Positions 26,085-36,390 of a stretch of DNA of 64,000 nucleotides are shown here, in pieces; position 1 is the first letter of the stretch; every line of letters starts with the position of its first letter. Made by a program: the position numbers and the translations under genes. Source of the DNA: an uncultured Clostridia bacterium. GTDB lineage: Bacteria > Bacillota > Clostridia > TANB77 > CAG-508. Under the pieces are notes generated by a model. That model saw only the letters and a program-made list of their open reading frames with translations. It had not been told where the DNA came from and searched no databases. Where the stretch lies: assembly GCA_934154445.1 (NCBI GenBank), contig CAKPGC010000007.1, positions 19,416-83,415 of the forward strand, read 5' to 3'.

Positions 26085-27734
26085 TTATCCTTCAATTACA
26101 TTTAGGATTTGTTTTTCTAATTCCTTAATTTTTTCATTTATTCTAAATATGTCTTCATCTTTTAAATCTTTATTATTCATATCTTCTTTTACAGACGTTT
26201 CCATATCTAGCAATTCATCTTTTAATTTTTCAAGCCTATTTATTACTTCTGTTCTATTATTTATTGGTAATTTTCTATCTATTTTATGAGTTAATTTTAC
26301 GTTTTCTTCCACATTTAATTCATAAGTTTCGCCATAGCTTGGTATTATAACAGGCAATTGTGCTTCGTTTTCAATCTTTTGTCCAAGTACCTCTTGTGAT
26401 TCTTCTTCACCATGTATTAAAAATACTTGTTTTGGTTTTTTTATAAATGAATATACAAAATTCATTAATCCATCTTGATCCGCATGTCCTGAATATCCTT
26501 CTATATATTCAATTCTTGCATTTACTGCTATTTCTTCTCCAAATATTTTTACTTTTTTTGCTCCGTTTACTATACTATATCCCAATGTTCCTGGTGCTTG
26601 ATATCCAACAAAAAGTATTGTTGAATTTGGATTCCATAAATTATGTTTTAAATGATGTTTTATTCTTCCCACTTCACACATACCGCTTGCAGATATTATT
26701 ATACATGGTTCTGGATTTTCATTTAAAGCTTTTGATTCATCAGATGTTACTGTGAATTTTAATCCTGGGAATTCTAATGGATGATCTCCCTTTTTTATTT
26801 CCTCTTGAGTTTCTTCATCAAACAAATCCATATTTTCTTTAAATACTTCTGTTGCTGATATAGCAAGAGGACTATCAACATAAACAGGTGATTTCATTAA
26901 TGTTTCATATTCTCTTAAGAATTTTTCATCATTTTTAGTTTCTTTTATTTTATTTAGTTCATACAAAATCTCTTGTGTTCTTCCAACTGCAAATGATGGT
27001 ATTACGACTGTTCCTTTTTTGTCTAATGTTTCTGAAACTATATCCAAAAACATCTCTGCTTTTTGTTCATTTTTTTCATGTTTTCTGCTTCCATAAGTTG
27101 ATTCCATTACTAAATAGTCAGCATCTTCTATCATTGTTGGTTCACTCAATAATGGTATGTCATTGTTTCCTAAATCACCAGTGAAAACTGTTTTTGTTTG
27201 TTTTCCATTTTCATTTACCCATAATTCTATAATGCTAGATCCTAACATGTGTCCTGCATCATTAAATCTTACATGAATGTCTGGTGTGATTTCTATTATT
27301 TCATCATATTTTACAGGTTCAAATATTTCTAAGCATCTTGCTGCTTGTTCTGCTGTATATAGTGGTTCTCTTGGTTCTAATCCTTTTCTCATTCTTTTTC
27401 TGTTTTTCCATTCATTTTCCATTTCTTGAATATGTCCACTATCAGGTAGCATTAATGCACATAAGTCTGCAGTTGCTTTATGAGCATATATTTTATTTTT
27501 AAATCCTTCATTATATAATTTTGGTATCCTTCCAGAATGGTCTATATGAGCGTGTGTTAATAACATAAAATCTATTTCTGCAGGATTAAAATCAAATTCT
27601 TCAAAGTTTTCTTCTTCTAGTTCCTTTTTTCCTTGCCACATTCCACAATCCACTAAAAATTTTTTTCCTGCTGCTTCTACAAGATAATTAGAACCTGTAA
27701 CAGTTCTTGTTGCTCCCAAAAATGTAATTTTCAT
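26085..27734 (-). CDS. Metallo-beta-lactamase-fold RNA-processing exonuclease (beta-CASP family)
   Basis: 549 residues. The metal site HAHIDHSGR (about residue 60), the DAGHMLGSS and TGDLG motifs, and the beta-CASP domain with ISASGMCEVGRIKHHL and the late GHADQDGL are all visible, followed by an RMMBL domain. Homologues are RNA endo/exonucleases of the YSH1/MBL type. A Glu/Lys-rich coiled-coil tail of about 80 residues is added. AGGAGAGG precedes the ATG. It lies directly downstream of an unknown coiled-coil gene (16-base gap), suggesting joint expression. Confidence 0.9.
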   Translation of the reverse strand: MKITFLGATRTVTGSNYLVEAAGKKFLVDCGMWQGKKELEEENFEEFDFNPAEIDFMLLTHAHIDHSGRIPKLYNEGFKNKIYAHKATADLCALMLPDSGHIQEMENEWKNRKRMRKGLEPREPLYTAEQAARCLEIFEPVKYDEIIEITPDIHVRFNDAGHMLGSSIIELWVNENGKQTKTVFTGDLGNNDIPLLSEPTMIEDADYLVMESTYGSRKHEKNEQKAEMFLDIVSETLDKKGTVVIPSFAVGRTQEILYELNKIKETKNDEKFLREYETLMKSPVYVDSPLAISATEVFKENMDLFDEETQEEIKKGDHPLEFPGLKFTVTSDESKALNENPEPCIIISASGMCEVGRIKHHLKHNLWNPNSTILFVGYQAPGTLGYSIVNGAKKVKIFGEEIAVNARIEYIEGYSGHADQDGLMNFVYSFIKKPKQVFLIHGEEESQEVLGQKIENEAQLPVIIPSYGETYELNVEENVKLTHKIDRKLPINNRTEVINRLEKLKDELLDMETSVKEDMNNKDLKDEDIFRINEKIKELEKQILNVIEG

Positions 27735-27750
27735 AAATCCTCTCCTCTTC

Positions 27751-29316
27751 TTAACACCATATTGGTATTTTTTTGTTTAATTTTATTTCTAATTCTTTAG
27801 GTTTTAATATTTCTATTTTTTCTTCGAAAACATTTTCATCAAAAATTTGAATAAAATATTTGTCTTTTTCTTTAGTTATTTTTAAATATGCATCTTCTAA
27901 TTTTATTATTCTTACATTAAATATATTTTTTAATATTTCATAATTGACATTTTTATTATTAGAAATTTTTTGTATAACTTTTAAGTCTATTGCTTTATCA
28001 ATTAATAATTCTGTTACTTCACTTATTGATTTATGTAATTTTTCTATTTTTTGTATTGTATTTTCATAATCATATTGTAATAATAAATAATATCTAAAAT
28101 TATAAATTATTTTTTCTATTTCTTGTTTTGTTTCTGCTTGTTTTATATCTATTTTTATTAAATTTAAAAATATTTTTTGCAATTGGATTTTAAAATCGTC
28201 TAATTTTTTTGTATCTTCTGTATCTATAATTTCTAGATATCTGTATTTTTCATCAATTTCTTTTTTGTATTTTACAAAATTCTGTGGGTTAATTAGTTTG
28301 TTTAATTTTTCTAATTCATTAAAATATTGATTTTTTTCTTCCTCCATTATTTGTGCTAATATTCTCATACTAAATATTTTCTTTTCTAATGGTAATTTTT
28401 CATTTCTTTTTATATATTCATTTTGTAGTAACTCTTTGTTACTAATAACAGTATCTATTTCTTTTATTTTTTCTGTTATTTGGATTTTTTTATTTGTTAT
28501 GTTTTTAATGAATTCCTCTTTATTTTTTGTCTTATCTATTTCTTTTTCTATTTCTTGTTTTATTTTTATTAATTTTTCTTTTTCAATACTATTAAATTTT
28601 AAACTTAATAATATTGATATTTTTGATAATATTTCTATTAATTCATCTTTATTTTTTTTGCCATATTTATTTTCTAATTTTTCCTTAAATAGTTCAAAAT
28701 AATCAATTATGAATTCATTATTTTTTATCCATTTATCTAAAAATTTGTAACCTACTAAAATTCTTAAATTTTGATATATTAAATTGTGGTCTATACTCTC
28801 AATCTCTTGTGGTATACTTGTCCAAGAATATCCATTAAAATCTCTTAAAGGTTCTACCATATTAATGTTATTTCCCACATTTATAAGTTCTGATAGAGTT
28901 TCATTAATTATAAAATAATCATCTTTTATTATCTTTTCTTTTTTTCCAATTTTTCCTATAGCATATAACACTTTTCTTTCGATTGGATATGCTATTATTT
29001 CTTTTTTTTCTTTATCTATTATATATGTTTTGTTGTTTGGTATTTTATTTTTTTCATCATTCATTTTAATTATTTTGATTGAATTACAATCATTTTTTAT
29101 GATATCTAATAAATTTGATATATATTCATCTTTTGTTTCTATATCTTTTTTTACTGTTTCTACGTCTTTATATGATGCTTCGATTTTATATAAAATGCCT
29201 AAGAGAGTATTTTTAACATTTTCACCAAATTGCTTTTCTTCTAGAATTTTTTCTAATTCATTGTTATAGTCTTTTTTCACTATTTTTTCTAGTAAGTTTT
29301 TCTTCTTTTGTTGCAT
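27751..29316 (-). CDS. Hypothetical coiled-coil protein
   Basis: 521 residues, rich in Lys, Glu, Ile and Asn, with long predicted coiled coils (about residues 250-310 and 330-450). It has an N-terminal helical start and a central segment (about 150-180) with GYSWTSIPQEIESIDH that looks like folded sequence. No signal peptide or membrane segment is seen. It lies between ftsK and the beta-CASP gene on the same strand. I do not recognise a family. GAAAGGAG precedes the ATG. Confidence 0.75.
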   Translation of the reverse strand: MQQKKKNLLEKIVKKDYNNELEKILEEKQFGENVKNTLLGILYKIEASYKDVETVKKDIETKDEYISNLLDIIKNDCNSIKIIKMNDEKNKIPNNKTYIIDKEKKEIIAYPIERKVLYAIGKIGKKEKIIKDDYFIINETLSELINVGNNINMVEPLRDFNGYSWTSIPQEIESIDHNLIYQNLRILVGYKFLDKWIKNNEFIIDYFELFKEKLENKYGKKNKDELIEILSKISILLSLKFNSIEKEKLIKIKQEIEKEIDKTKNKEEFIKNITNKKIQITEKIKEIDTVISNKELLQNEYIKRNEKLPLEKKIFSMRILAQIMEEEKNQYFNELEKLNKLINPQNFVKYKKEIDEKYRYLEIIDTEDTKKLDDFKIQLQKIFLNLIKIDIKQAETKQEIEKIIYNFRYYLLLQYDYENTIQKIEKLHKSISEVTELLIDKAIDLKVIQKISNNKNVNYEILKNIFNVRIIKLEDAYLKITKEKDKYFIQIFDENVFEEKIEILKPKELEIKLNKKIPIWC

Positions 29317-29387
29317 TATACTCTCCTTTCACTCTGTTTTTCATAATCTAAAAAATTCTTGTTTTTTGTTTGTCAAATCTTAACATT

Positions 29388-31782
29388 TTACTCTTCTGTT
29401 TCTTGCGAATTTGTACTCATTTTTAATTCTTCAAGTCTTTCTTTTGTTATTAAGACTTCTCTTGGTTTACTTCCTTGATATCCAGAAATAATACCTCTTT
29501 CTTCCATCTGGTCTATAATCCTTCCAGCTCTTGCATATCCCACTTTAAATTTTCTTTGTATAAATGACGTTGATGCTTGTCCTTGTTCTACTACAGCATC
29601 TATTGCATCCATTAAAAATGGATCTGTGTCATCATCTTCGGCCTGTTCTTGTATTAATTCTTTTTCTGTTTTGTTGTTGTTTTCTATTGTTTCCAAAATG
29701 TCTTCACTATAATTTGCTGTTCCATTTTGTTTTATAAATCCAACTATTTTTTCTACCTCTTCATCTGAAACAAATGCTCCTTGTACTCTTATTGGTTTTG
29801 GTGCTCCAGCAGGGAAAAATAGCATATCTCCTTTTCCTAATAGTTTTTCTGCTCCTACAGAGTCTAGAATAGTTCTTGAATCTACTTGTGATGATACTGC
29901 AAATGCTATTCTTGATGGAATATTTGCTTTAATTAGTCCAGTAATTACATCAACAGATGGTCTTTGTGTTGCAATTACTAAATGCATTCCTGCTGCTCTT
30001 GCTTTTTGGGCTAATCTACATATTGATTCCTCAACATCTTTTGCTGCAACCATCATTAAATCTGCTAACTCATCTACTATTATTACTATTTGTGGTAATT
30101 TTCCCATTCCTTCTTCTTTTTCAATTGCTTTGTTGTAGCCTTTTATATCTCTTACGCCTTTGGTTGCAAATAAATTATATCTATTATCCATTTCTTGTAC
30201 AGCCCATGCAAGTGCTCCTGCTGCTTTTTTTGGATCTGTTACAACTGGTATTAATAAATGAGGTATTCCATTGTATACTGATAATTCAACAACTTTAGGA
30301 TCTACCATTACCATTTTTACTTCACTTGGTTTAGCATTATAAATAATACTTGTAATTATAGTATTAATGCACACACTTTTTCCAGATCCTGTTGATCCTG
30401 CAATTAACACGTGAGGCATCTTTGCAATATCAGCTAGCTGTATATTTCCAGCAACGTCTTTTCCTAACGCAACTGTTAATTTTGATTTATTATTTTCGAA
30501 TTCTTCACTTTCTAATACTTCTCTTAAATGTACAGCTTCTTTTTCTTTATTTGGTACTTCTATCCCTACTGCTTGTTTTCCAGGTATTGGTGCTTCAATT
30601 CTTATTGTTTCTGCAGCCAAATTTAGAGCTATATCATCTGCTAAATTTGCTATTTTACTTACTCTTACACCTTCAGCTGGTTTTAGTTCATATCTTGTAA
30701 TTGCTGGTCCTACTGATACATTTTCAACTTTTGCTGATACTCCAAAGCTATATAACGTTTTCTGTAATTTGGTTGCTGTATCAGTTAAAGCTTTAGCTCC
30801 TCCTTTTAGTGTTTTTTTAGGCACTTTTCCTAATAATTCAAGTGGTGGATATTCATAATTTTCATCTTCTACTATCATTGCATGTTCTAACTGTAATACC
30901 TCTTTTGTTTTATCTTCTTTCTTTTCTTCTTCTTGTCTAAATAAATTATTTTCTATAACGTCAGGCTGTATTAATTGGGCATTTTTGTTTTCTTTTGTTA
31001 ATGGTATTAAATCATCATCTTTATGATCATATTTTTTCCTTTTTGTAGAATCTTCTTCATCTAAAATTCTTCCACCAAAATTGATTTTTATTTGTTCCCC
31101 AACATTTTCATTTTCTTTTGTTGGTTGTTTGTTTTTCTTTTTTTGTTCTATCATTTCTTGTCTTGCTTTTAATTGCTCTTCTTTTATTTTTTGTTTCTTT
31201 TCTAATCTTTCTTCTCTATTTTCTTCTGATTTTTCCACCATATTATTTATGATTTCAGACATGTTTATTCCAAATGTAAAGACTGCAAACATTATTACTA
31301 CTCCAATACATAATATAGTAGCACCTATTTTTCCTAGTAGATTGACAAGTGGTGTAGCCAAAATTGCTCCAAGTGCTCCTCCTCCGTTTCCTTGAGCACC
31401 GTAAATTGTATGCATCTTTAACAACATTAGATAAATCTTTATCCAATATTGTCAATTCCCCTATATTTATTTGGTATACACTTATTAATACTGAAAAACT
31501 TATCAACAATACTGCATATTGTATTAATTTTGAAGATAAATATTCATTATCAGCACACGCTATCTTTATAGCTATTGCAAATATTCCTATTGGTAAAACG
31601 TATTTTATAATTCCCATCATTCCGCCAAGAATCTCATTTAATTTTATTCCTATTACTCCTGATTTTCCATAAATTAACACTCCTAATAATATGCTTAATA
31701 TTATTAATGCTACTATAGTTAAATCAATATTTGATGCTCTTTTTTTTGCTGTTTTTCTTTTTTTATATTTTCTCTTTGCCAT
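29388..31782 (-). CDS. ftsK: FtsK/SpoIIIE DNA translocase, needs a +1 frameshift at a CGG codon
   Basis: The start is ATG at 31782 (MAKRKYKKRKTAKKR) behind GGAGG. The zero frame gives three membrane segments, then reaches CGG at 31399-31401 (codon 128) and would read on as a basic nonsense tail to a stop near 31255. Skipping the C joins it to the frame with the fourth membrane segment and the motor: GAQGNGGGALGAIL, charged linker, IAGSTGSGKSVCINTII (Walker A), VIIVDELADLMMV (Walker B), and the gamma DNA-reading domain ending REVLITKERLEELK. Total 797 residues, length 3n+1. It pumps chromosomal DNA through the septum at division and sporulation. Confidence 0.9.
31398..31401 (-). other. CGGT recoding site in ftsK (+1, read as Gly)
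   Basis: The zero frame reads AAT TTA CGG TGC. Skipping C gives AAT TTA GGT GCT CAA GGA (N-L-G-A-Q-G), which continues smoothly into the fourth membrane segment. The later frame has its own ATG slightly upstream of the junction (31427), but no ribosome-binding site is obvious there. Confidence 0.78.
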
Positions 31783-31844
31783 TTTTTCCTCCAAAAATAC
31801 AAGGAGAGAATAGACCTTCCTCCGTTTCCCTCCTTATTTTAAAT

Positions 31845-32348
31845 TTAATTTAATTCTTTTCTACTATTTTGTACTGTTTTTAGTGTGTCTTCTATAGATA
31901 TCTCCATTAATTTTAAAGCTTCTGAAATATTTTTTTCTAATCCTCCTAATGTTTGAGTTAAAACTTCTTCTGTATGTGCTAGCAATTCGTCTGCATATTC
32001 TTTTGTTCCATTTGAAATTTCTCTTGATCTTTCATTAGCATTTTCTATTATTTCTTTTTTTTGTTCATAAGCTTTTCTTGTTATTTCATGTTCATCTATC
32101 ATTGAAATTATTCTATTTTCTGCCTCTTTAACTATTCCATCAGCTTCTTTTTGAGCTTCTACTAAAATACGTTGTCTTTCTTCTTTTACCCATTTTGCTT
32201 GTTTTAATTCATCTGGAAGTTTTAATCTTATTTCTTTTATTAGGTCTAATATTTCTTCTTTATCAACCACACCTTTTGCAGAGAATGGTAAGTTTCTGCT
32301 TCTTTCTATTATGTCTTCTAAAGACTCCAATAGTTCAAATATTTCCAT
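31845..32348 (-). CDS. Coiled-coil protein of the ATP-synthase-B/DivIVA-like type
   Basis: 167 residues from ATG at 32348 (MEIFELLESLEDIIERSRNL) with AGGGG upstream. Long amphipathic helices around KEERQRILVEAQKEADGIVK resemble V/F-type ATPase stator or DivIVA-like proteins. Such proteins commonly sit next to rsmD in Clostridia and are annotated as ATPase without functional proof. No membrane segment is seen. The function is unknown. Confidence 0.75.
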   Translation of the reverse strand: MEIFELLESLEDIIERSRNLPFSAKGVVDKEEILDLIKEIRLKLPDELKQAKWVKEERQRILVEAQKEADGIVKEAENRIISMIDEHEITRKAYEQKKEIIENANERSREISNGTKEYADELLAHTEEVLTQTLGGLEKNISEALKLMEISIEDTLKTVQNSRKELN

Positions 32349-32352
32349 GGTT

Positions 32353-32910
32353 TTACCCCTTTCCAATTTTTAAGAATATTAAGACTGCTCGTCCATACTT
32401 TCTTTTATCTATTATTTCAATTTGTCTTTTTTTTAATTTATCTAATATTTGGTTTTCGTTATCAGTTTCTATAATTATTTTAGAATCTTCGTTAACTAAA
32501 TTTTGGTTAATAAGAATATCAACTGATTTTATTGCAAAATCCGAATCATAAGGTGGATCTATGTATACAATATCTACATTTTCGTTTATTTTTGTTTTTA
32601 ATAACATTTCATAGTCTAAATTATATAATTCTACTTTTTTGCTTAAATGTGTTTTTTCAATATTTTTGTTTATTATGTTTATAGCTTCTTTCGATTTATC
32701 GCATAAAATAACTTTTTTAGCTCCTCTACTTGCTGCTTCTAATCCTATTGCTCCACTTCCAGAAAACACATCAAGAAATACTGAATCTTGTATATCATTT
32801 TGTATTATATTAAATAAGGATTCTTTCACTCTATCTAATGTGGGTCTTGTTGTTAGTCCTTCTAATGTATATAATTTTGTTCCTCTAGCTGTTCCACTTA
32901 CTATTCTCAT
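32353..32910 (-). CDS. rsmD: 16S rRNA (guanine966-N2)-methyltransferase
   Basis: 185 residues. The SAM-binding motif DVFSGSGAIGLEAASRGAKK (about residues 43-62) and the catalytic YIDPPYDSDF are diagnostic of RsmD. RIVSGTARGTKL at the start and RPTLDRVKESLFNI are also typical. It modifies G966, which faces the P-site tRNA in the 30S subunit. GGAG precedes the ATG. Confidence 0.95.
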   Translation of the reverse strand: MRIVSGTARGTKLYTLEGLTTRPTLDRVKESLFNIIQNDIQDSVFLDVFSGSGAIGLEAASRGAKKVILCDKSKEAINIINKNIEKTHLSKKVELYNLDYEMLLKTKINENVDIVYIDPPYDSDFAIKSVDILINQNLVNEDSKIIIETDNENQILDKLKKRQIEIIDKRKYGRAVLIFLKIGKG

Positions 32911-33073
32911 TTTGCTTTTTCTCCTATGTTATAATTTTATTCTTTTTTTGTATAAAGTCAATAGAATTAATAGAATTGTAACATATATTTAATAGTTCTG
33001 TAATATTCTTCTTGTTTTGTAATATTTTTCTTATTTATTTTACATTTTTTTATTTTATATTCCCAAAAATAAA

Positions 33074-33103
33074 AAAGACTACCTTCATAAGGTAGTTTTG
33101 TCT
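33074..33103 (-). terminator. Terminator of divIVA
   Basis: ACTACCTT and AAGGTAGT pair across a three-base loop, then CTTTTTTATT on the minus strand. Confidence 0.88.
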
Positions 33104-33117
33104 TTAGTATTTATATT

Positions 33118-33570
33118 TTAATCTTCTTTATTTATATCTTTTATCAATTCTAATTGAGAAATCAATAAAGATTCCATTTTGGCTTTATATATATCAAATT
33201 GTTTTTTTACATCATCTAATTCTTTTTGTTTTAAAAGTATTTCATTATTCAATTCATCAACTTGTTTTTGAGCATTGGCTTTTGCTTCTTCTACTATTTG
33301 GTCTGCTTTTTGTTTTGCAACATTTTTTACTTCCTCTGCTGTAGTTTGGGCCATTACAAGCGTATTTTGTAATGTAGATTCTATTGTTTTATATTGAACT
33401 AAACTATTATTTAATTCTTCAACTTTAGTTCTTAATTCATTAACTTCTTTGTAGTTTTTAGAATATTCCACTGTCAATTCATCTAAAAAATCATCTACTT
33501 CTTCCACACTATAACCATTTACCATTTGTTTTGCAAATCTTTTATTTTCTATATCTAAAGGTGTTATCAT
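33118..33570 (-). CDS. divIVA: DivIVA-domain protein
   Basis: 150 residues. The N-terminal lipid-binding segment ITPLDIENKRFAKQMVNGYS with VEEVDDFLDEL is followed by a coiled coil (about 35-140). DivIVA senses negative membrane curvature at poles and septa and recruits division or sporulation factors. It is adjacent to sepF, as in many Gram-positive division clusters, but with the division operon otherwise missing here. Confidence 0.92.
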   Translation of the reverse strand: MITPLDIENKRFAKQMVNGYSVEEVDDFLDELTVEYSKNYKEVNELRTKVEELNNSLVQYKTIESTLQNTLVMAQTTAEEVKNVAKQKADQIVEEAKANAQKQVDELNNEILLKQKELDDVKKQFDIYKAKMESLLISQLELIKDINKED

Positions 33571-33600
33571 TTTTTCCTCCCCAATAGTAAAATTATACTA

Positions 33601-34086
33601 CTAATTATTTACATTATTATTTCTTAACCATGAAACTGATAATTTATTTTTTATTTCTTCTCTTGCCATTTCATTTGTTATTTCATAATTTGATGGTGCT
33701 ACTAAGAATATTGAATTTGATACTTTTTGGATATATCCATCTAAAGCATAAACTCCACCACTTATAAAGTCCACAATTCTTCTTGCAACATCTTTATTTA
33801 CATATTCTAAATTAACTATTACAGATTTTTTTTCTTTTAAAAATCCACATATTTCATCAGATTGTTCAAATGTTGTTGGTTGAGAAATAACCATTTTTAT
33901 TGCTTGACTTTGTGTTTGTGGCATATTTACAACTTTGTTGTTTCTTCTTCCAAATAGTTTTTTATCTTCTACTTCTTCTTCCTCATCATTTTCATAGTCA
34001 TATATATCTTCATTATCATAATCTTCTGTTTCTGCTGAATCCATTCCAAATAAATTCCAAACCTTGTTCATTAATGCTCCTGACAT
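33601..34086 (-). CDS. sepF: SepF, FtsZ-ring membrane tether
   Basis: 161 residues. An N-terminal amphipathic helix (MNKVWNLFGM) for membrane binding, an acidic linker (about 17-43), and the conserved C-terminal domain with SVIVNLEYVNKDVARRIVDF and GGVYALDGYIQKVSNSIFLV. It anchors and shapes FtsZ filaments. TAGGAGG precedes the ATG, and it runs into divIVA. Confidence 0.95.
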   Translation of the reverse strand: MSGALMNKVWNLFGMDSAETEDYDNEDIYDYENDEEEEVEDKKLFGRRNNKVVNMPQTQSQAIKMVISQPTTFEQSDEICGFLKEKKSVIVNLEYVNKDVARRIVDFISGGVYALDGYIQKVSNSIFLVAPSNYEITNEMAREEIKNKLSVSWLRNNNVNN

Positions 34087-34208
34087 AAAAAAACCTCCTA
34101 AAATAACTTTACATATTATGCTATAAGTATCTACTTTTTTTTATTTATTGTCAATAGTTTTTATAAATGTAATAAAATTTTAATCTTTTTGTAATATTGT
34201 TGTAATAT

Positions 34209-35465
34209 TTATTCTATTTTACTTAAATCTGGGGTTAATATTATTTCATCATAAATTGTTATACTTTTCATCGATTTTATATCGTCACTTGTAAATCCTA
34301 ATTTTTTTAATTCATCTGTATCATAATTAGAAACTATAGAATATTTCTCATTTTTTCTTTTAATCTTCACCAATATTTTACTTAAATAGCCCGCTCTATT
34401 TCTAACAACATAATTTAATCCATTTTCTTCTACAATTGCTTGGTTTGGTACTTTTAATCCTGTACTACTCCACCAAATTAAATCAAATGAAATTTTTCTA
34501 TAATTTGCAAGTTCACTTATTTGATTATTAATTTCAAGAATTATTAATGTTTCTTCTTCGTTTTCTTGTGATATATATGATATCTTTGCATCAATTACTT
34601 TATTATTTGCTAGTCTTACCTTAACCTTATCTTCTAATTTTGCTTTTTTTGCCTCTTCTGAATTAGATATTGTAGCAATATAGCATTGAGAGCTATCAAT
34701 TATTTTTCCGCATTCATCATTTGTCGCTATTAGCTGTCCCGTTTTTAATTTTAAGCTTTCCAAAAATTCTTTATTTAATGTTGAAAAATTATTTGGTGTT
34801 AACGTTTCTTCTAACCCATCTACTTTATAAGAGACAACTCCACTTATTGGTGCCTTAATATACTCCGCTCCAGAATTTAATTGTTCTTCGAGGCTGTTTC
34901 TTTGAGTATATAATTCTTTTAAATATGTTCCTGCAGCACTTGTTTCTCCAGATATTTTAGCTTTTTTAGTAATGATGTCATTTATTTGTTTCTTATATTC
35001 TGTTATTTTTGATATATCTGTCATTTTTCTTAGTGCTTCTACTTTTTCATCCAATTGATTTTCCAACAATTTCACGTCAGAGGAAAATGTACCTTTTTGG
35101 CCTTTCAATGCTTCTTGTATCTTTAAATCAAGTTCAGATATTTTTTGTTTAAGCTCATCTTCATTTTTGCTATAATATCTGTATATAGATTCTCCTTTTG
35201 CTGTTTTTTCCCCTTCATTTTTTATTTGTTCCATACCATTTTTATAGTTATTTCCTTTTACCACTTGTTCATTTCTTATAACATATCCTATATCTGTCTC
35301 TTCCAAGTATAAAGTACTTTTTTCTATTGTAACTTTATTTGTTGGTTCTTTTACAAGTAAATACACTGCATATATCAGATAAATTAACATTAAAAGGAAC
35401 GCCACATATATAATTATTCTTTTACTATTAACTTTCTCTTTTCTTTTTTTATCTTCTTTTTTCAA
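34209..35465 (-). CDS. HlyD-like membrane-fusion/adaptor protein
   Basis: 418 residues. One N-terminal membrane segment (about 17-38), a lipoyl-like half-motif, a coiled-coil hairpin (about 105-195) and a second half with APISGVVSYKVDG. This is the HlyD/AcrA layout, but the gene lies in a division neighbourhood and has no ABC or MFS partner nearby. The start is TTG at 35465, overlapping the miaA stop by four bases, with GGAGGG as ribosome-binding site. The function is unknown; a cell-envelope role is inferred from sepF and divIVA next door. Confidence 0.8.
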   Translation of the reverse strand: MKKEDKKRKEKVNSKRIIIYVAFLLMLIYLIYAVYLLVKEPTNKVTIEKSTLYLEETDIGYVIRNEQVVKGNNYKNGMEQIKNEGEKTAKGESIYRYYSKNEDELKQKISELDLKIQEALKGQKGTFSSDVKLLENQLDEKVEALRKMTDISKITEYKKQINDIITKKAKISGETSAAGTYLKELYTQRNSLEEQLNSGAEYIKAPISGVVSYKVDGLEETLTPNNFSTLNKEFLESLKLKTGQLIATNDECGKIIDSSQCYIATISNSEEAKKAKLEDKVKVRLANNKVIDAKISYISQENEEETLIILEINNQISELANYRKISFDLIWWSSTGLKVPNQAIVEENGLNYVVRNRAGYLSKILVKIKRKNEKYSIVSNYDTDELKKLGFTSDDIKSMKSITIYDEIILTPDLSKIE

Positions 35466-36379
35466 CTTATTCCCTCCAAAATAATATTTATATTATTTTG
35501 TAAATTATTTGTTCCATCAAGCCATATTGTTTGTTTATTTTTTCTAAACCATGTCAATTGTCTTTTTGCATATCTTCTTGTTTCCATTTTGATTTTGTCT
35601 ATCATCTCTTCTTTTGTATAAATTCCATTTATATAATCAACTACCTCTTTATATCCTAATCCTTGCATTGCAGTTGGAAACTTATCATATTTTTCTAAGA
35701 TATTTTTTACTTCGTCGATCAATCCTTGTTCTATCATTATATCTACTCTCTTATTTATCCTTTGATATAATGTTTCTCTATCCCAATTTATTGCAAATAC
35801 TTTATAATCAAATTCAACTGGTTTTTTTCTTGATTCTAATTCTTGTTCTGTCTTTGTTTTTCCTGTAGATTTATATATTTCTAAAACTCTCATAATTCTT
35901 TTTTTGTCATTTATGCTTATTTTTTCCATTGCAATTGGATCTATTTGCATAGCTTTTTTATACAATTTTTCTAAGCCTTGTTTTTCTATTATTTTTTCTA
36001 ATTCTTTTCTATAATTTTCATCAATCTTTATATCATTATATTCTATCTCATATATTAAACTGTCTATATAAAGTCCTGTTCCACCAACTATTATAGGTAT
36101 CTTACCTTTTGCTATAATCTCTTTTATTGCATTTTTGGCGTCTTGTTTGTACTGTGCGACACTATATCTTTCATTTGGAGATACAAAATCCAAAAGATAA
36201 TGTTTTATTCCTTGCATTTCTTCCTTTGTTGGTTTTGCAGTTCCAATATTCATTTCCTTATATATTTGCATAGAATCTGCTGATATTATTTCTCCATTAA
36301 TCTTTTTTGCCAGTTCTATGGAAAGTGCTGTTTTTCCTGAAGCCGTCGGCCCACATATAACTATAACTTTTTTCTTCAT
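35462..36379 (-). CDS. miaA: tRNA dimethylallyltransferase
   Basis: 305 residues. P-loop CGPTASGKTALSIELAKKIN (about residues 8-27), ISADSMQIYKEMNIGTAKPT, and VGGTGLYIDSLIY are diagnostic. It puts isopentenyl groups on A37 of tRNAs reading UNN codons, which improves frame maintenance, so it is a relevant neighbour in a genome with recoding. It lies downstream of mutL in the usual mutL-miaA order. Confidence 0.97.
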   Translation of the reverse strand: MKKKVIVICGPTASGKTALSIELAKKINGEIISADSMQIYKEMNIGTAKPTKEEMQGIKHYLLDFVSPNERYSVAQYKQDAKNAIKEIIAKGKIPIIVGGTGLYIDSLIYEIEYNDIKIDENYRKELEKIIEKQGLEKLYKKAMQIDPIAMEKISINDKKRIMRVLEIYKSTGKTKTEQELESRKKPVEFDYKVFAINWDRETLYQRINKRVDIMIEQGLIDEVKNILEKYDKFPTAMQGLGYKEVVDYINGIYTKEEMIDKIKMETRRYAKRQLTWFRKNKQTIWLDGTNNLQNNINIILEGIS

Positions 36380-36390
36380 GTTAACTACTC

